This document shows, one piece after another, positions 20,955-32,574 of a stretch of 64,000 nucleotides of DNA. Positions within the stretch are counted from its first letter, which is position 1. Every line of letters begins with the position of its first letter. A program made the translations under genes and the position numbers. The notes below the pieces were generated by a model that saw only the letters and a program-made list of their open reading frames with translations, did not search any database and was not told where the DNA came from. Source of the DNA: Oegoconia quadripuncta (taxonomy: Eukaryota > Arthropoda > Insecta > Lepidoptera > Autostichidae); contig OX438751.1 in NCBI GenBank assembly GCA_949316235.1, forward strand, positions 24,333,885 through 24,397,884. The letters are read 5' to 3'.

Positions 20955-21247
20955 CAAATCAAATCAAATATGCTTTATTTCGTAGGTACACAGGGTACAC
21001 TTAAAATAGTCAGATTTTACATTATTAAAGCTACTGCTTGTTCAAATGGCAATTTTCCCCGGAGAAGAACAAGCAAGAAACTCGAGAGGTTGCTCTTTAA
21101 AAAAAAGGTTTTTATATTACAAAATTATTAATTATTATTTTATATTGTAATATTTCATTATTAATTGTGAAATAGCCTGGTCATGCGAACGGGCTGGTTA
21201 TGTCTATGAATGTTTATCATCTAAATAATCTGATAATAAAGTCTTGC
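20955..21247 (-). mobile_element. LINE 3' end, AATCAA tail
   Basis: CATCAAATCAAATCAAATAT followed by GCTTTATTTCGTAGG; the interior (GAAGAACAAGCAAGAAACTC, GGTTGCTCTTT) is the inverse of the LINE at 60228-60515 and resembles 34415-34941. Confidence 0.65.
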
Positions 21248-21249
21248 TT

Positions 21250-21700
21250 CCATACACAGGTAATGCAATTACATAATTTCCGGGTTCTAATCATACATTC
21301 CTTTGGATATTTAACAAAACAATTATGAAAAGCTCTCGTATGGAATATTTATGCAAAACTCTTTATTTTGCATAATATAAAATGCACAAAGAAAGGCCAG
21401 GGTAGGCATTCTGCAATGTAAAATATCATTAATTAATAATTTTCATTGCCCACGCCACGTCATGACATGTTTATCTGATTTTATTACCCGACTACGGCGA
21501 TGACAGAAGAAGGGTGATGTCCAATGCTTCTTTATGTATTTATGTTGCCACCTATAGCGTAAAAACCTCAGCTGACGATAGATTATAAGCGTTTTATCAC
21601 AATATCAATGAAGTGACGATTTGATTCAAGTTAAGCACGTAATCTCATTAAATCTGTTCTTCAAGTTCTCAAGATTGTAGGACTTCGGAATGGGAATTAA
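21250..21700. other. Unassigned stretch
   Basis: AT-rich; nothing recognised. Confidence 0.25.
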
Positions 21701-21714
21701 AAAAATGTATACAT

Positions 21715-21912
21715 ATTTGGGTCACTTACACCAATCGTCTAGTTCCAAACTTAGCAAAGCTTGTTCTATGGATACTAGATAACGGATAAAGATACATTAT
21801 TTATATAAACATCCATGATTCGGGCATAAATGTTCGTCATATATCATACAAACATTTACCCCTCGCGGGATTCGAACCCGCAACCGTCACTATCCACTAC
21901 ATCAATCAGTCG
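21715..21912 (-). mobile_element. SINE C, minus orientation
   Basis: ACTTACACCAATCGTCTAGT through GGGATTCGAACCCGCAACCG (B box) to ACATCAATCAGTCGTC. A short part of the head (the GGTTTCGC segment) is deleted. Confidence 0.75.
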
Positions 21913-22050
21913 TCAATTATAGGTAATGTATTAAATATCTTTCATTTATAATCGGTATGTTTAAACAATCTCATTTCAAAAAGCGTACTCTTGGTCCGAA
22001 TTGACATGAAGTGGACCGATTTTTAATTTAATACTTAACTCTAGTGTGTA

Positions 22051-22290
22051 TTGATTTTCAACCTGTCGAGCATGCAAAAAAAGGAATCAATGAAGCACCT
22101 TCTGTGTGACTGGGATGCCAGGGCCGCAAGGCGTATGCGTCATCTGGGTAAGGGATATCGCGAACCCAGTGACTACATGCTTTTTCCACTAATCTGTATC
22201 ATAAGACTTATGAAGTCTATAATTTGGCTGTAGAAGAGCGCGAAAGCAAGGGTAGTGCACATAAGATCCCGATTGCGTCGAAGTGCCTTT
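22051..22290 (+). pseudogene. LINE C-terminal remnant
   Basis: The plus frame carries KHLLCDWDARAARRMRHLGK and EPSDYMLFPL...IRLMKSI, matching the C-terminal end of lepidopteran LINE proteins in which an H..C/C...C cluster precedes 'RR.RHLG.G...P.D'. One cysteine expected in the cluster is W here. Upstream RT is absent. Confidence 0.5.
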
Positions 22291-22299
22291 GGGCTCCAA

Positions 22300-23095
22300 T
22301 CCCACGGTAAATATAAGAATAAAAGTATTGATTTCTAACCATTTCTTTTTTCAAATTTTAGTTTCTGTTGCAGTAATGCACTAAATCCAGCTCTACATGT
22401 TTTAGTGCATTAAAAGATTCTGACAACAATTTAAAATATACTATTGGGTTTTATAAGATAAGGACTCAAACTTGAGGCATGCAGTGCACGTCATCATGTA
22501 GCCGTTGGTACTCGCCAGCAATTAGTGGCTGTGAAAGAAAGTTTAAGTAAAAAAAAATGGGCAGCAACATATGCAAGCACTTCGGCGTCCCTAGAACCAA
22601 AAGAACGCTTTTCGCTTATTGATATGGTCATGACACAAAATACACTTTCGACGCCTAAAAACAATAAACCTTATTTAAATTGTACATACAGTGTTCAGAG
22701 ATCAGATAATAAAATGTTAAAATTTCTTTAGCAATAATTTTAAAGAACCTCGTTTTGTTGATAATCTGTACAAGTTTTGATACATTACAGTTATTACAAA
22801 CAGTTTCAATGTTCACGTAAGAGATACCTACGCCATATCGAATGACAAATGATCTATTAACGTCTAATAATATAGATGTCTAAACACATAACTACACGGA
22901 CGTAATGCATATAGTCAATATCAAATTAATATAGCAGCCAAGATGGTAATAAGCATAATGCAAATGGGTTTTGAATCAATTAAGCGGTTTTTAGTGGTTT
23001 TCATTTCGCTCTAACCGATGACGCCGTCTCTATCACTACAAACTTCAAACGACGCCGCATTGTCGTATTGTCTTTCTGGATTAAACCTGTTTATT
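22300..23095. other. Unassigned stretch
   Basis: A plus frame at 22525-22731 (VKESLSKKKWAATYAST...) has no recognised motif. Otherwise AT-rich sequence without a family match. Confidence 0.25.
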
Positions 23096-23097
23096 AA

Positions 23098-23152
23098 GGT
23101 TTTTTTTATGCACGACGGGTTCGTACTTGACCTCAATCACACTTTCGCAACT
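23098..23152 (-). mobile_element. SINE A tail fragment
   Basis: TTTTTTTTATGCACGACGGG followed by TTCGTACTTGACCTCAATCA: only the last ~50 bp of the family. Confidence 0.65.
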
Positions 23153-23159
23153 TTAAGTA

Positions 23160-26100
23160 CTGTATACAAAGTAGATAAAAAATCCAGTTCATATTCAGCC
23201 CCAGCTCAATCGATTTATATTTCATTGAATCGGATACGAAATTTAAATAAATATCGATAACTAATAGTAGTACGTTTTACTGCACAACAAATAAAGTTAT
23301 TTTTTATTGAGAAATTCGAAGACATTCAATAGTTTCGTTTGAGCTGAAAGTGTATAACGCATTATTGAACCGTACTAAAATAACAGAAATTGACCCGAAA
23401 AATCATTTGGTCGAGAACAACTAAGAACTTTGTTGGAATACTTGTGTTATTCAATGTTTTCAATTATAAGACATTAGTAGCATTTGCATTCGTTATGGCC
23501 TGTAAACCTCAAACAAACAGCGATGGTCCTAGATGAGTGCGTACAGCACTTATGGTCTTTACTGATAATGAATACCACAATTACAGGCTCATTATTTCTT
23601 ACCATTTCTAAAAGGTTACCAAAGTCAAAGACATAAATATTAGCAGACCAGACATAAGGATTGAATAGCGTAACCAGTTTCCCAACAACAGCATTAGTCC
23701 ATGTTTACGCTATGACGTATGAGGAAATGTCTAGGATAGGTACTCTTTATCTGGTTTATCAGATTAATGTAATGCCTTATTTAATACCTTGTGAGTGCCT
23801 TGTTTGGAAACAAACAATTTTAAAATTTATACAATGCTGGTCTGCTACAATTTTAAAGCCAATGACATTCAAATAGTACTTTTTCTTTAATTACCAAGCC
23901 TTTCATGTCGGTTTTATTTTTGAGAATTTCATCACTTCTATTACACTCCCCAAGCACTCCCTCAAACAAAGTCTTCTAAGCCTTAGAATCCTTAAGAGTA
24001 AAGTACAAACTTTATTTACATAAATTTATTCGATTTTATACAGTTAACGACGAATCCATTTAACTAATTTTAACCATAGATTTTAGAGTTTCGTAGACAG
24101 ACATGTAAAAAAGTGGCAAAGACTCAGTCACTTAAGTCTACTATTTACATCACAGAATTCATTATGAAATGAAATAATGTAGAGTTAGGTTTAAAGTTTT
24201 CGCATTTTCCAGATAAAATATTTATGGAATATCAATTTTTATACCGATGGTAGGTCTATGTGAAACGAAGCATGCTTTCAGACATCATTGACTAAATTGA
24301 CTGGGGCTAATGTAGGAATTGTAACGCCATCTATCGGACATTTAGACTACTACGTGACAGTCTCCCCATTGAGTGAACCTGTACGTGCGTTGACCCTGTG
24401 TACGACTCTAAAAGGTCCTTTACTTTCAGCGACGTACAGCTGTGTCCACTGGAGTGTTTTGTTTAGAATTTTAAAAGTATTTTTCTACAACGCTTTCACT
24501 CATTATGACTCTATAACGACGCCTCGTTTCAGATTTGTGGCCTGTAGGTACGATGTTACTTTAAAATATGTGGCAATCGTGCTCAACTTGAAAACAGAAG
24601 TATAATGCATTATATTTCCTGTCTACATTGTAACGGCGGCAGCAATCTGCCAAGACAATGTATAATTAAGCCGAACTAGGTAGTGTAAATACATCTGCCA
24701 AAATTATAAGTCACATCACTCAAATAACTTGCCCATAATTCCAAAATTTGATATTCCATAAGTATTTCTGTTAGACATGCCAATCTCATGTGATGAGCTG
24801 GTGGTAAATTTCTTAAGCAGCCTAATGCAGTATTTTATTTTTTTAGAATGACTTTGCATTTAGGTGCAGTGTCGATAAGTTGTCAAACAAAATTATAAAA
24901 AGTTCATGGAGGAGCTGCTCTAATCGCCTTGCCGGTTGCAGTTGTTGTTGAGAGCTCTGTTGTCCATCAATGCTTGTGATCGCTTAGCGCCTTTCATGAT
25001 ACGAGACGGCCCTGTTCCACTCTGATCCACACGGCCAACGGATGTGTGGACTAATTAAAATGTACCCTAGCCTTTACATACTTGATATGTCAAGAAGATA
25101 TGGAACATATCATAAATTACCCTTTATTCCCAGTAGTTCCGTTGATATCGTGATATGATTCAAGATATTCATTGCGGCTTGCCGAGATATGTAGGTCATC
25201 TGAATTTCTGTTAATTATACGAGAAAATAAACAATATTTTGTGTCTTAAACACGCGGCGCAACTTCTGGTATAAGCAGGGCTCGCTGAATTTATACCGGC
25301 AGCACCTCGAGTCCAATTTACTCTGGTAGTGACACTCGCTGTACCATCCCCTGCATTTATTAAAAGTAATGTATATATCTATATAACATTGTCATAGTAC
25401 TAATTTTCTGTTTGGTTTTTCGTGAATATTCTCTTAATTTCAATCTTCAGCATCTTGATAAGCCGCTCGCATTTGAAGTCTATCCAACAAGTCTGATAAC
25501 ATAACAATTTCTGAGACTTCTCACGGTAATTTATTAGTACACTACTATGTGGTGTCGGAAAAACAAAAAGATTGGAACCAAATAGTCGCTTCCTGTAAGT
25601 GTCATAAAAGACGACTAAGGAATTTTGCATCGAATGTGATCGATGGGATCTTGCTACATCTAAAAACGTCTCTACTAGTTCATACATGTGTTATTTTTGA
25701 GGGTATTTTTTAATTTCCTTTTCTTATAATCGAAATGAAAAGTGAAGTGTTTTACTCTAGACGACACAACCATTGTGACACTCAATAACCCCTCGTGTCA
25801 CAATGGCTCGTTTTAATCCCTTGTTAACAATCCCATTCTATTCTTCTTTTGATTACAACTGTAGGATATCACTAGTACTACCAATTACCAATATCGTCAC
25901 ATGAGATTGTAGTGCTTCAATATCTCAAACCAAGAAAAAGAGGCAGCACGTTGTAGGATAAAAGTGACGCTTCAAACCGATGTTTAGACGCTGACAGTCA
26001 TAACCATGGAGCAAAAACAAAAAAGAGATGGTGTATACGACCATGTCCCGTAATTCCAAACGAGCTTGTAATGTAATTGAATGAAGCGGGTTCTCATACG

Positions 26101-26880
26101 TTGGTAACAAATAGATTATCAAAAAATTAAATGCGCTGGAAATATCTAAAAATTATGAGTGTTGTAATTTCTCCTGTAAAAGTGGTGCATCAGATCTGCC
26201 ACCGATAAGATTACATTCACTCCTAAGGAATTTTATTAATAAAAAACACATTATAGAAAGGACTTTTCCCATTGAGCAATAGATGTCGCCGCTAGCTGGA
26301 CACACAAAGGTATGCTTAGCCTTGTTGCGTTCTCATCCCGCGAAGCAGCGACATCCGGCTCCATTGAAAAATGTGTACAAGGCCGTCTTCTGGTTTTGCT
26401 CCGTGGTCACACTAAGATAAGTGGCTTCACTTTATGCTATATCAGCGCGTCTCTTTTCTAGGTCCGAGTTTAATATGAAAGAATTTTATTTGTTGACCCA
26501 AAACTGTTGCGCAACTGTTGCGCGACAAGACATAGGAAACTTCTACCTACAACATTTACATAGGACAACTTCGCAAGAAATGTACAATGAAACTGTAGTT
26601 ACCTTGGTGTGCCTTTTGGAATCTTATCCGATGATAATATTTTTTGTCAATATGACAGATAAAATAAGAACGAAAAAAAGAATGATTCTATTGATTGCAA
26701 GTTACAAACTGTTTGATCATAATGGCAACATAAGAAGCCTACTTGTTGTAAAGAAGTTTCAGATTTTACTAAGAGTTTACACAAAGTTCCTAATTGTATC
26801 CGTTGCACCAACTGCCTTTTTCGACTCATCATATTATATTTCAGTTTCGGAATGTTTTATTGTTTAATGTACATTAACAT
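23160..26880. other. Long unassigned region
   Basis: No SINE or LINE family recognised over about 3.7 kb. Open frames at 24288-24605 (105 codons, plus), 25400-25687 (minus) and 26421-26867 (148 codons, plus) have no motif, signal peptide or splice context that I can defend. This is the least repeat-laden stretch and, being downstream of the terminal exon at 27070, may be intergenic. Confidence 0.3.
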
Positions 26881-26884
26881 GATG

Positions 26885-27069
26885 ATAGAAAGGTTTATTT
26901 ATTTTTGTAACTCTATAGTCCCATAAAAAATCAGAATACAGCATACATCAGAGTTTGGTTTGTACAAAAGGTAAATAAAACATGAATAGGTAAGATTTTC
27001 TTACATCTGATTCTGGTAAATTTCCAAATGGCCTCCAAGACATGCCGATTAAACTAGATTAACATAAGA
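26885..27069 (-). other. Probable 3'UTR of the host gene
   Basis: Lies directly downstream (minus strand) of the stop codon at 27072-27070. AATAAATAAA-type signals occur on the minus strand at about 26892-26902, a suitable distance for polyadenylation near 26885. Inferred from position only. Confidence 0.4.
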
Positions 27070-27261
27070 CTAGACACAGGACTCCGGGATCCGATGGTCG
27101 AGCAGTTTCTCTTTAATGGCATCCACATTGAGGTCTGCAGCGGCTCTCAGTGTTGCCGATGCACTCCGACCCATCGCTGATGAAGACCTCGCCTCGGCCC
27201 CTATGCCGAGATCGCGAGGTCTGGCTCCCCAGGTCCATGACGCTCCTGGGCCGTTGCATGC
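27070..27261 (-). CDS. Candidate terminal exon of a host gene
   Basis: The minus strand has a good acceptor (TTTTCTTGTTCCAG ending at 27262) followed by 64 in-frame codons including the TAG stop at 27072-27070. The reading begins ACNGPGASWTWGARPRDLGI and ends LLDHRIPESCV; the middle is Ala/Ser/Arg-rich. The exon is clearly GC-richer than its flanks. A second frame from the same acceptor is also open until a stop about 145 nt in, so the frame is not certain; the frame given agrees with phase 0 left by the exon at 61932-62005. I recognise no domain and cannot name the gene. Confidence 0.5.
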   Translation of the reverse strand, partial: ACNGPGASWTWGARPRDLGIGAEARSSSAMGRSASATLRAAADLNVDAIKEKLLDHRIPESCV

Positions 27262-27269
27262 CTGGAACA

Positions 27270-28125
27270 AGAAAATTAAGTTAAGTAAAACTACAGTAAA
27301 AAACCTTACATTTCTTCTCCTGGGACATAAAATCCTCTTACTCAAAGAGCTCAGTCCTATATACCTAGCAATGGTACTTAATCATTAGAGCAAATGTCCG
27401 AAAAAATAATAAATGATTGTAAGAAATAGGTACTTGAGTTCGAGGATACTACTGCCGCCTAGTACTTAGTATATTCTCAAGACTTCTTGGGTTGCGGGTA
27501 AAGGAGGATCTAGTGCCTGTACTAAACAAAGGCCTGTAAGCTGAACCTCATTAACTTGCAAGCCAGGTGGCCTATAGATCAAAGATTAGAATCAACTAAA
27601 CTCGATACGGTAACTCATCCCCGGTGAGGGCTCACATGGTCAAAGTTCAGAGATGTTACCAGAAGAACAAGGTTAATCGTAAAGTATTACTATAATTTTG
27701 TTGTAGAGGTAGGTAAGAGGTAAATTATCGAATCCAAATCGGCAAAGGCAATGTCTTCTGGTCTAGAAAAAGAGCTTAGAGACGATAATTTGTATTTTCC
27801 TACATGATTGCGAAATTTCGGCCAAATCGATTCAGTCGTATCGCCGTGATTGAGCAATAAACAAACAAAGATCGCAACTTTTACGTTTTTAATGCCACTA
27901 GTATGCAAATAAATAAATAAAAAATAAATAAAAAAGACAGCCTTAACGCCTCCTAAACAAGAACCTTTGGCAAGATGCCTATGTAATTTACTTTTTCTTC
28001 GATATATATTGTTTTCCTGGTTAGAGTCTACTCTGTATCTGGATTTCTGCTGATGTGGTAGGAAAATAAGTCGACTCTTTGTTTACCATTAATAGGTTTT
28101 TTAATCAATAATTTGAAACTAAGTT
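27270..28125. other. Unassigned, probably intronic
   Basis: Upstream of the terminal exon on the minus strand. No repeat family recognised. Confidence 0.25.
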
Positions 28126-28129
28126 CAAA

Positions 28130-28575
28130 CCTCTCCTCGTTCAACATACCTCAATGATTGAAAACGTGTGTTACCTACCAGTGATAACTTATGGCAGTAA
28201 CGTGGTCTCTCATATCTCTATCGGTCATAAGAAAGCTCCAAGTTACGCTATGGAGAGGACTATGCTGGACCTTTCACTACGTGATCGAATCAGGACTTAA
28301 GAAATTAATTGGCTAGCTAGCCTAGTTGCTTAGTGTGGAACTAGATGTGTGTGTATGTGCAAAGATATTTATTATTATTATTGGTGAAGGACAGTCACCG
28401 ACATAGCCCATCGGATTAGTAAGTTGAAGTAGCAGTGGGCCAGCACATAGCTCGAAGAACTGACTAAAGTTTTCGAGTGGAGTTATGCACCGGCAAACGC
28501 AGCCTAAGACGTAAGTATCACAAGGTGAACGGAAGACCACAAGTCGCTGGTGCATCCAGGCCTGGGAGTGGTCAA
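28130..28575 (+). pseudogene. RTE-type LINE C-terminus, decayed
   Basis: Plus-strand pieces read CVLPVITYGSN, MERTMLDLSLRDRIRT and, after a gap, IARRTD with TGKRSLRRK, the conserved order of an RTE-clade C-terminus. Stops and frameshifts are present. A SINE B 3' scrap (28322-28385, TTGCTTAGTGTGGAACTAGA to TTATTATTATTG) interrupts it between the two halves. Confidence 0.6.
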
Positions 28576-28659
28576 CTATAAGGGTTCCTCTTTGACTACG
28601 GACTATGTAACGTTTTCAATTACGATAAATTTTCAATTCCATAAAATAAAATTTTTCAA

Positions 28660-28900
28660 CACTACCTTAACTCTAAGTATTCACTTAACCCTAACATTGT
28701 GTCACGGACCCGTCTGCCGCCATTAATCCCCATTTTTAACCCTACCTCACCTTTGAATTAGTTTTAATTTAGCGTTATCTACCCCGCGACAATGGCAGGC
28801 TAATTCAGCAGAGATACGTCACAAGATACGCTTCACAGCGGGATTACATGGCTAATGTAATGTAACGCCGGCAGGGGGCGCCAGTGTAATTACACTCTGA
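28660..28900. promoter_or_regulatory. Candidate regulatory cluster
   Basis: Non-repetitive sequence with TAATCC at about 28724 and GGATTA at about 28842 (K50 homeodomain-type sites), several GCCATT motifs, and a CTCF-like motif at its edge. Inference from motif content; no direct evidence of function. Confidence 0.2.
28866..28885 (+). promoter_or_regulatory. CTCF-like motif
   Basis: CGCCGGCAGGGGGCGCCAGT contains CAGGGGGCGC, the core of the metazoan CTCF site. It is an isolated GC-rich island in AT-rich DNA. Confidence 0.35.
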
Positions 28901-29255
28901 TTGGATGGACGCTATTCGTAGGTCCATTAAAATAACTCATAAGCATAATGTATCTACCTACTGGCAGGTAACTAGTACAGAGTTAGTTGTGTTTGAGAAA
29001 AGTGCTATATTTACAACAGAACAGGCATTCTTTCCGGAGGTGACAGAATATATATACACATCAATATACACACAATTAATTGAACCGCCAAAATTTACAA
29101 AAGAACCGACTTCGGTACAGTTCCATTGTCTTGTCTTTTACAGGATGTATTGTCTTTTGCAGTTTCCAATGCACACTCATTGTAATTATATAATATTCCA
29201 TTACCGCCATTTTATCTCCGGACTACTAGGCGTGCGGAGGGATTCCACCCGTATA

Positions 29256-30296
29256 CAGGGCGTCCCACGGCTATGCCACATGGAGGGAGAGTACCTTGAA
29301 TTTTGTAGATGGAACATTTTACTGAAAGAAGACATTATTTTAATTTAAAAAACAATTTAAACTGCATTCATAGATTTTTAAATAAGTACATGGTTGAACC
29401 GGGAATCGAACCATTTATTTATAAAAAAAAATTACCATGTAACTTTATCATACCGATCGAAAGGCTTCATCATAAGGATTATTTTTTGCTAAATAACATA
29501 TTGTCAGAAATAAAAGGAAGACCATGAATTTTAACATTAGATGTTCAATTTTGTTCAGAAAAATGAAAAGCTGACATTGCCGCAAGGACATACAACTGAC
29601 ATTATCATTACTAATACTAATTACCCACTCGAGAAGTATGCATCATTTCCCTATTATAATTTAAGTTCATGATAAAATGATAAAGAGATACGTAATTAGT
29701 AAGTAGGACTATCTCAATGAACATTTTCTTTCCTGGATCGGGACAAATGGACGAAAAAATGGCCGCCGAGATCCCCAGATCTAACCCCGTTAGATTTTTT
29801 TTATGGGGTTATGTAAAAAATTTACTTTACAAGAACCAGTGTCAAAGTGTCCACGAGCTACAAACTGAACTTCGACGTATTATTCTAAATATCCACCACA
29901 ACATGATCAAAAAATCGACAGGGAGCGAAATAATCAAAAGAGTGCGACTTTGTATTGAACAGGATGGGACTCATTTTGAGCATTTGATAAATTTGATTAA
30001 TTTTGTATTAAAAATGTTAAAATTCATGGTCTTCCTTTTATTTCTGACACTATGTTATTTAGCAAAAAATTATCCTTATGATGAAGCCTTTCGATCGGTA
30101 TGATAAAGTTACATGATAATTTTTTTTTTATAAATAAAGGGTTCGATTCCCGGTTCAACCATGTACTTATTTAAAAATCTATGAATGCAGTTTAAATTGT
30201 TTTTTAAATTAAAATAATGTCTTCTTTCAGTAAAATGTTCCATCTACAAAATTCAAGGTACTTTCCCTCCATGTGGCATAGCCGTGGGACGCCCTG
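29256..30296 (+). mobile_element. Mariner-type element, ~283-bp TIRs
   Basis: A 1041-bp element flanked by TA on both sides (part of TATA on both). It begins CAGGGCGTCCCACGG and ends with the complement. The terminal inverted repeats run 29256-29538 and 30013-30296 and differ at only a handful of positions, far longer than the ~30 bp usual for mariner. The centre holds the 3' part of a DDE transposase frame. The left arm is an inverted copy of the right end including transposase codons, so it probably arose by inverted duplication of one end. Confidence 0.85.
29717..30103 (+). pseudogene. Transposase C-terminal remnant
   Basis: The plus frame contains FFLWGYVKNLLYKNQ, TELRRIILNIHHNMIK and RVRLCIEQDGTHFEHL, the C-terminal part of Tc1/mariner-superfamily transposases common in arthropods. 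Just upstream, the neighbouring frame encodes WPPRSPDLTP before an 8-T run that puts it out of frame with FFLWG, so the copy is broken. The helix-turn-helix and the first catalytic acidic residues are missing. The last ~30 codons lie in the right inverted repeat. Confidence 0.75.
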
Positions 30297-30304
30297 TATA
30301 GTTA

Positions 30305-30520
30305 ACATACCGAAAGCTTGCACTAAGCGGTTTGACTCTTCATTGATAATGCGATCAGCCAAGGAACTCCCTTCCGCCGCCAGTCTTTCCTGAATCCTAC
30401 AATATGATCTTCAAGAGCAGAGTGAATAGGCATCTACTGAGATCGCCTGCTTGATCGTTGGCCACATCGTTACTTGCCATCAGATGAGATTGTGGTCAAA
30501 CGCGTATTTTTTAATTTATT
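30305..30520 (+). pseudogene. CR1-like LINE end
   Basis: Decayed plus-strand version of 7470-7880: NIPKACTKRFDSSLIMRSAK, then CATCAGATGAGATTGTGGTC and AAACGCG before an AT-rich end. Frameshifted. Confidence 0.55.
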
Positions 30521-30803
30521 TTTTATGCACAACGGGTTGATACTCGACCTCAATCACACCTGATGTTAAGTGAGGATGAGGTCGAAGGTGGAAGCGTACT
30601 GACTCGGAAACCCCAACACATTTGGAAGACTGGCTATCTTATCTCTGACAACCGGAACACAACAATGCTATTAACTTGACGGCAGATTTAGATAAGTAGG
30701 TGGTAGCTAGCCAGGCGGACATTTACAATGCCTTACCACCAACCAACCAACGACCTCCGAATCGTAAACCCAATGTTATTTACATTGAGCCACGGAGGCG
30801 GTT
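30516..30803 (-). mobile_element. SINE A, minus orientation
   Basis: TTTTATGCACAACGGGTTGA to GAGCCACGGAGGCGGTT. Part of the head with the B box is deleted (the copy jumps from CCAACCAACC to CGACCTCCG). Confidence 0.85.
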
Positions 30804-30809
30804 GATGGA

Positions 30810-31155
30810 ACTGTTCCACCTGATGGAAATGCAATACTGTTTAATTAAAACCCTCTGTAAGGTTTAAACACTGATGTAAGTGTTGTACACTCGTTTTGCA
30901 AACCCTTTGTAAGTCCATTGCAGGAGCATTGTAACTTCTTTGAATTCAGCCGTAAACGTTTTGCGTTTGGTTTTACTTTGGTAACGTCATCGATTTAATA
31001 TTTCAGGATAAACCAAGCATGGATTTGGTTATTAATTAATAAATGAAGGTGTCGGTGTCACCTGGTTATCCTAGGAGTGTCCTATTGCTAGCCACTGGAC
31101 AACGCTTTTAATAGATTAGAAGTTGACATTTGAAATTTTTCAAAATTTTATTTCT
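30810..31155. other. Unassigned, with CATTGCAGGAG motif
   Basis: The segment near 30920 (CCATTGCAGGAGCATTGTAA, TTGAATTC) resembles the hairpin at 32199-32248. Nothing else recognised. Confidence 0.3.
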
Positions 31156-31159
31156 ATTT

Positions 31160-31412
31160 GACGACCTGTTTGGTGAAGTGGTTAAAAATTCTGACTGCTA
31201 TACCAAAAGTCGCGGGTTCGAATCCAGCTAGGGGCATATGTTTGTATGATGAATACAGTCATGTGTTCTCGAGTTATGGATGTTTTTCATTTATGTATTT
31301 TTTACAAAAAAAAATGTATTTGTGTAGTATATCAATCATCTGGTATCCACAACACAAGCCTATAGTTGCTTACTGTGGAACTAGATGGCGCTGTGTGTAT
31401 GTCTGAAATATT
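31160..31412 (+). mobile_element. SINE B, full length
   Basis: GACGACCTGTTTGGTGAAGT head, GGTTCGAATCCAGCTAGGGG B box, TATCAATCATCTGGTATCCA and ACTAGATGGCGCTGTGTGTA distal body, ending in an A-rich run. Confidence 0.85.
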
Positions 31413-31431
31413 AAAAAAAAAACTAAGATTT

Positions 31432-31492
31432 ACTAACTTAATATGGAATTATCCGAAATAAAATATTTGATTTGATTTAATTTGATTTGATT
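31432..31492 (+). mobile_element. LINE 3' tip, ATTTG tail
   Basis: TCCGAAATAAAATATTTGAT followed by TTGATTTAATTTGATTTG; the same end as at 34899-34941. Confidence 0.5.
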
Positions 31493-31494
31493 AT

Positions 31495-32125
31495 ACTGTT
31501 GCGGTTCCAAAAACGCACTTCAATCATATTACATTCATTACGTTCGTAATTCAACAAAATGGCAACCCTATTCAGTAAGAATGTGACACAAAAGAGCGGC
31601 TCGATAAAACTATCGCGAGAGTTAATTAAACCGTCCCTTGTTAGCGACACAAAGGTGTTTGTTCGGTTAATTCAGGCCGATTTACTGTCCCCGGACCCCG
31701 CAGCAATATTCAGGGATTTCATGTTTACACTAAAATAATTGGTATGTGGGCAAAAATTGCGCAAAGTCGACCTTTCCGCGCTAATCGATGAAAACACCAG
31801 CAAAGTTGTGTGGCATTTCATTGCTGGTCAAAAGTCACCAGTAATTTCCTTTGACAATCCATTATGTGATACTATTTAAACGTAAATAGTTGCAAAATAT
31901 TGCAAAGGCCGGGAAATAAAAATACGAGACAGGCAATTGCCATTTCCGCCGAGGCATATATAGTGCTTTTCTCAAAAGAATGCAGGGGAATAATAAATAT
32001 TTAAATAACAAATCAAGACGAATTTTCAGCTTTGCCGCCGATTTTCTATTTATCATCTGTGCCGAAAGGCAAACGCATTTACGTATACAGCCACGTGAAC
32101 GCAATTTGTACTAAGCAAAGAGATT
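31495..32125. promoter_or_regulatory. Repeat-free block, possible enhancer
   Basis: No repeat family recognised over 630 bp. Contains GAGAGTTAATTAAACCGTCC, TGTTCGGTTAATTCAGGCCG and GCAAAGTCGACCTTTCCGCG, a mixture of homeodomain-like sites and GC islands. No usable coding frame. Functional meaning unknown. Confidence 0.2.
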
Positions 32126-32198
32126 TTGGTATGCCAAGAACGATAAAAAAGATCCAATCAAAGAGTATATAATAACCCCAGCACACCGTTTCATACAA

Positions 32199-32248
32199 CA
32201 TTGCAGGAGCGTTGTAATGTTCCAAATTCAAAAAACGCTCCTGCAATG
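32199..32248. repeat. 15-bp perfect hairpin
   Basis: CATTGCAGGAGCGTT (32199-32213) pairs exactly with 32234-32248 across a 20-nt loop. A related arm occurs near 30920. It is shorter than a typical microRNA precursor. Confidence 0.7.
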
Positions 32249-32574
32249 GATTTATTTTTCGCTGTCCGTAAATTAGATACTTCGCTTTTCTTTTTTTCGA
32301 AAGTAATGACAATATTTCCATGCATGTTTGAGAAAATTAAATTAAAAGACTACGATATCATCCAAATACATCAAACAACTGTAATAAAAGCTAAATAGCT
32401 TCGAAACAGCTTAATGATTTTCATCAAAAATAGCTGCCCCCTTATTTACTAACTTACTACGAAAATTTTAAAACCAAAAACTCCGACAGCATATTTTGTA
32501 TTTTGCGGACGCCATGTTGGATTTTTTACCATAAAATGAATCCTATGACACTTCAGGCATCAATACGAATCTAA

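Noticed and set aside
24288..24605. 105-codon plus-strand frame
   Set aside because: No motif recognised and composition like the surroundings; insufficient to call a gene.
26421..26867. 148-codon plus-strand frame
   Set aside because: AT-rich, no domain, no splice or promoter context; probably chance. Not listed as a gene.
32199..32248. microRNA precursor
   Set aside because: Only 15 paired bases; too short for a pre-miRNA stem, so kept as a hairpin only.
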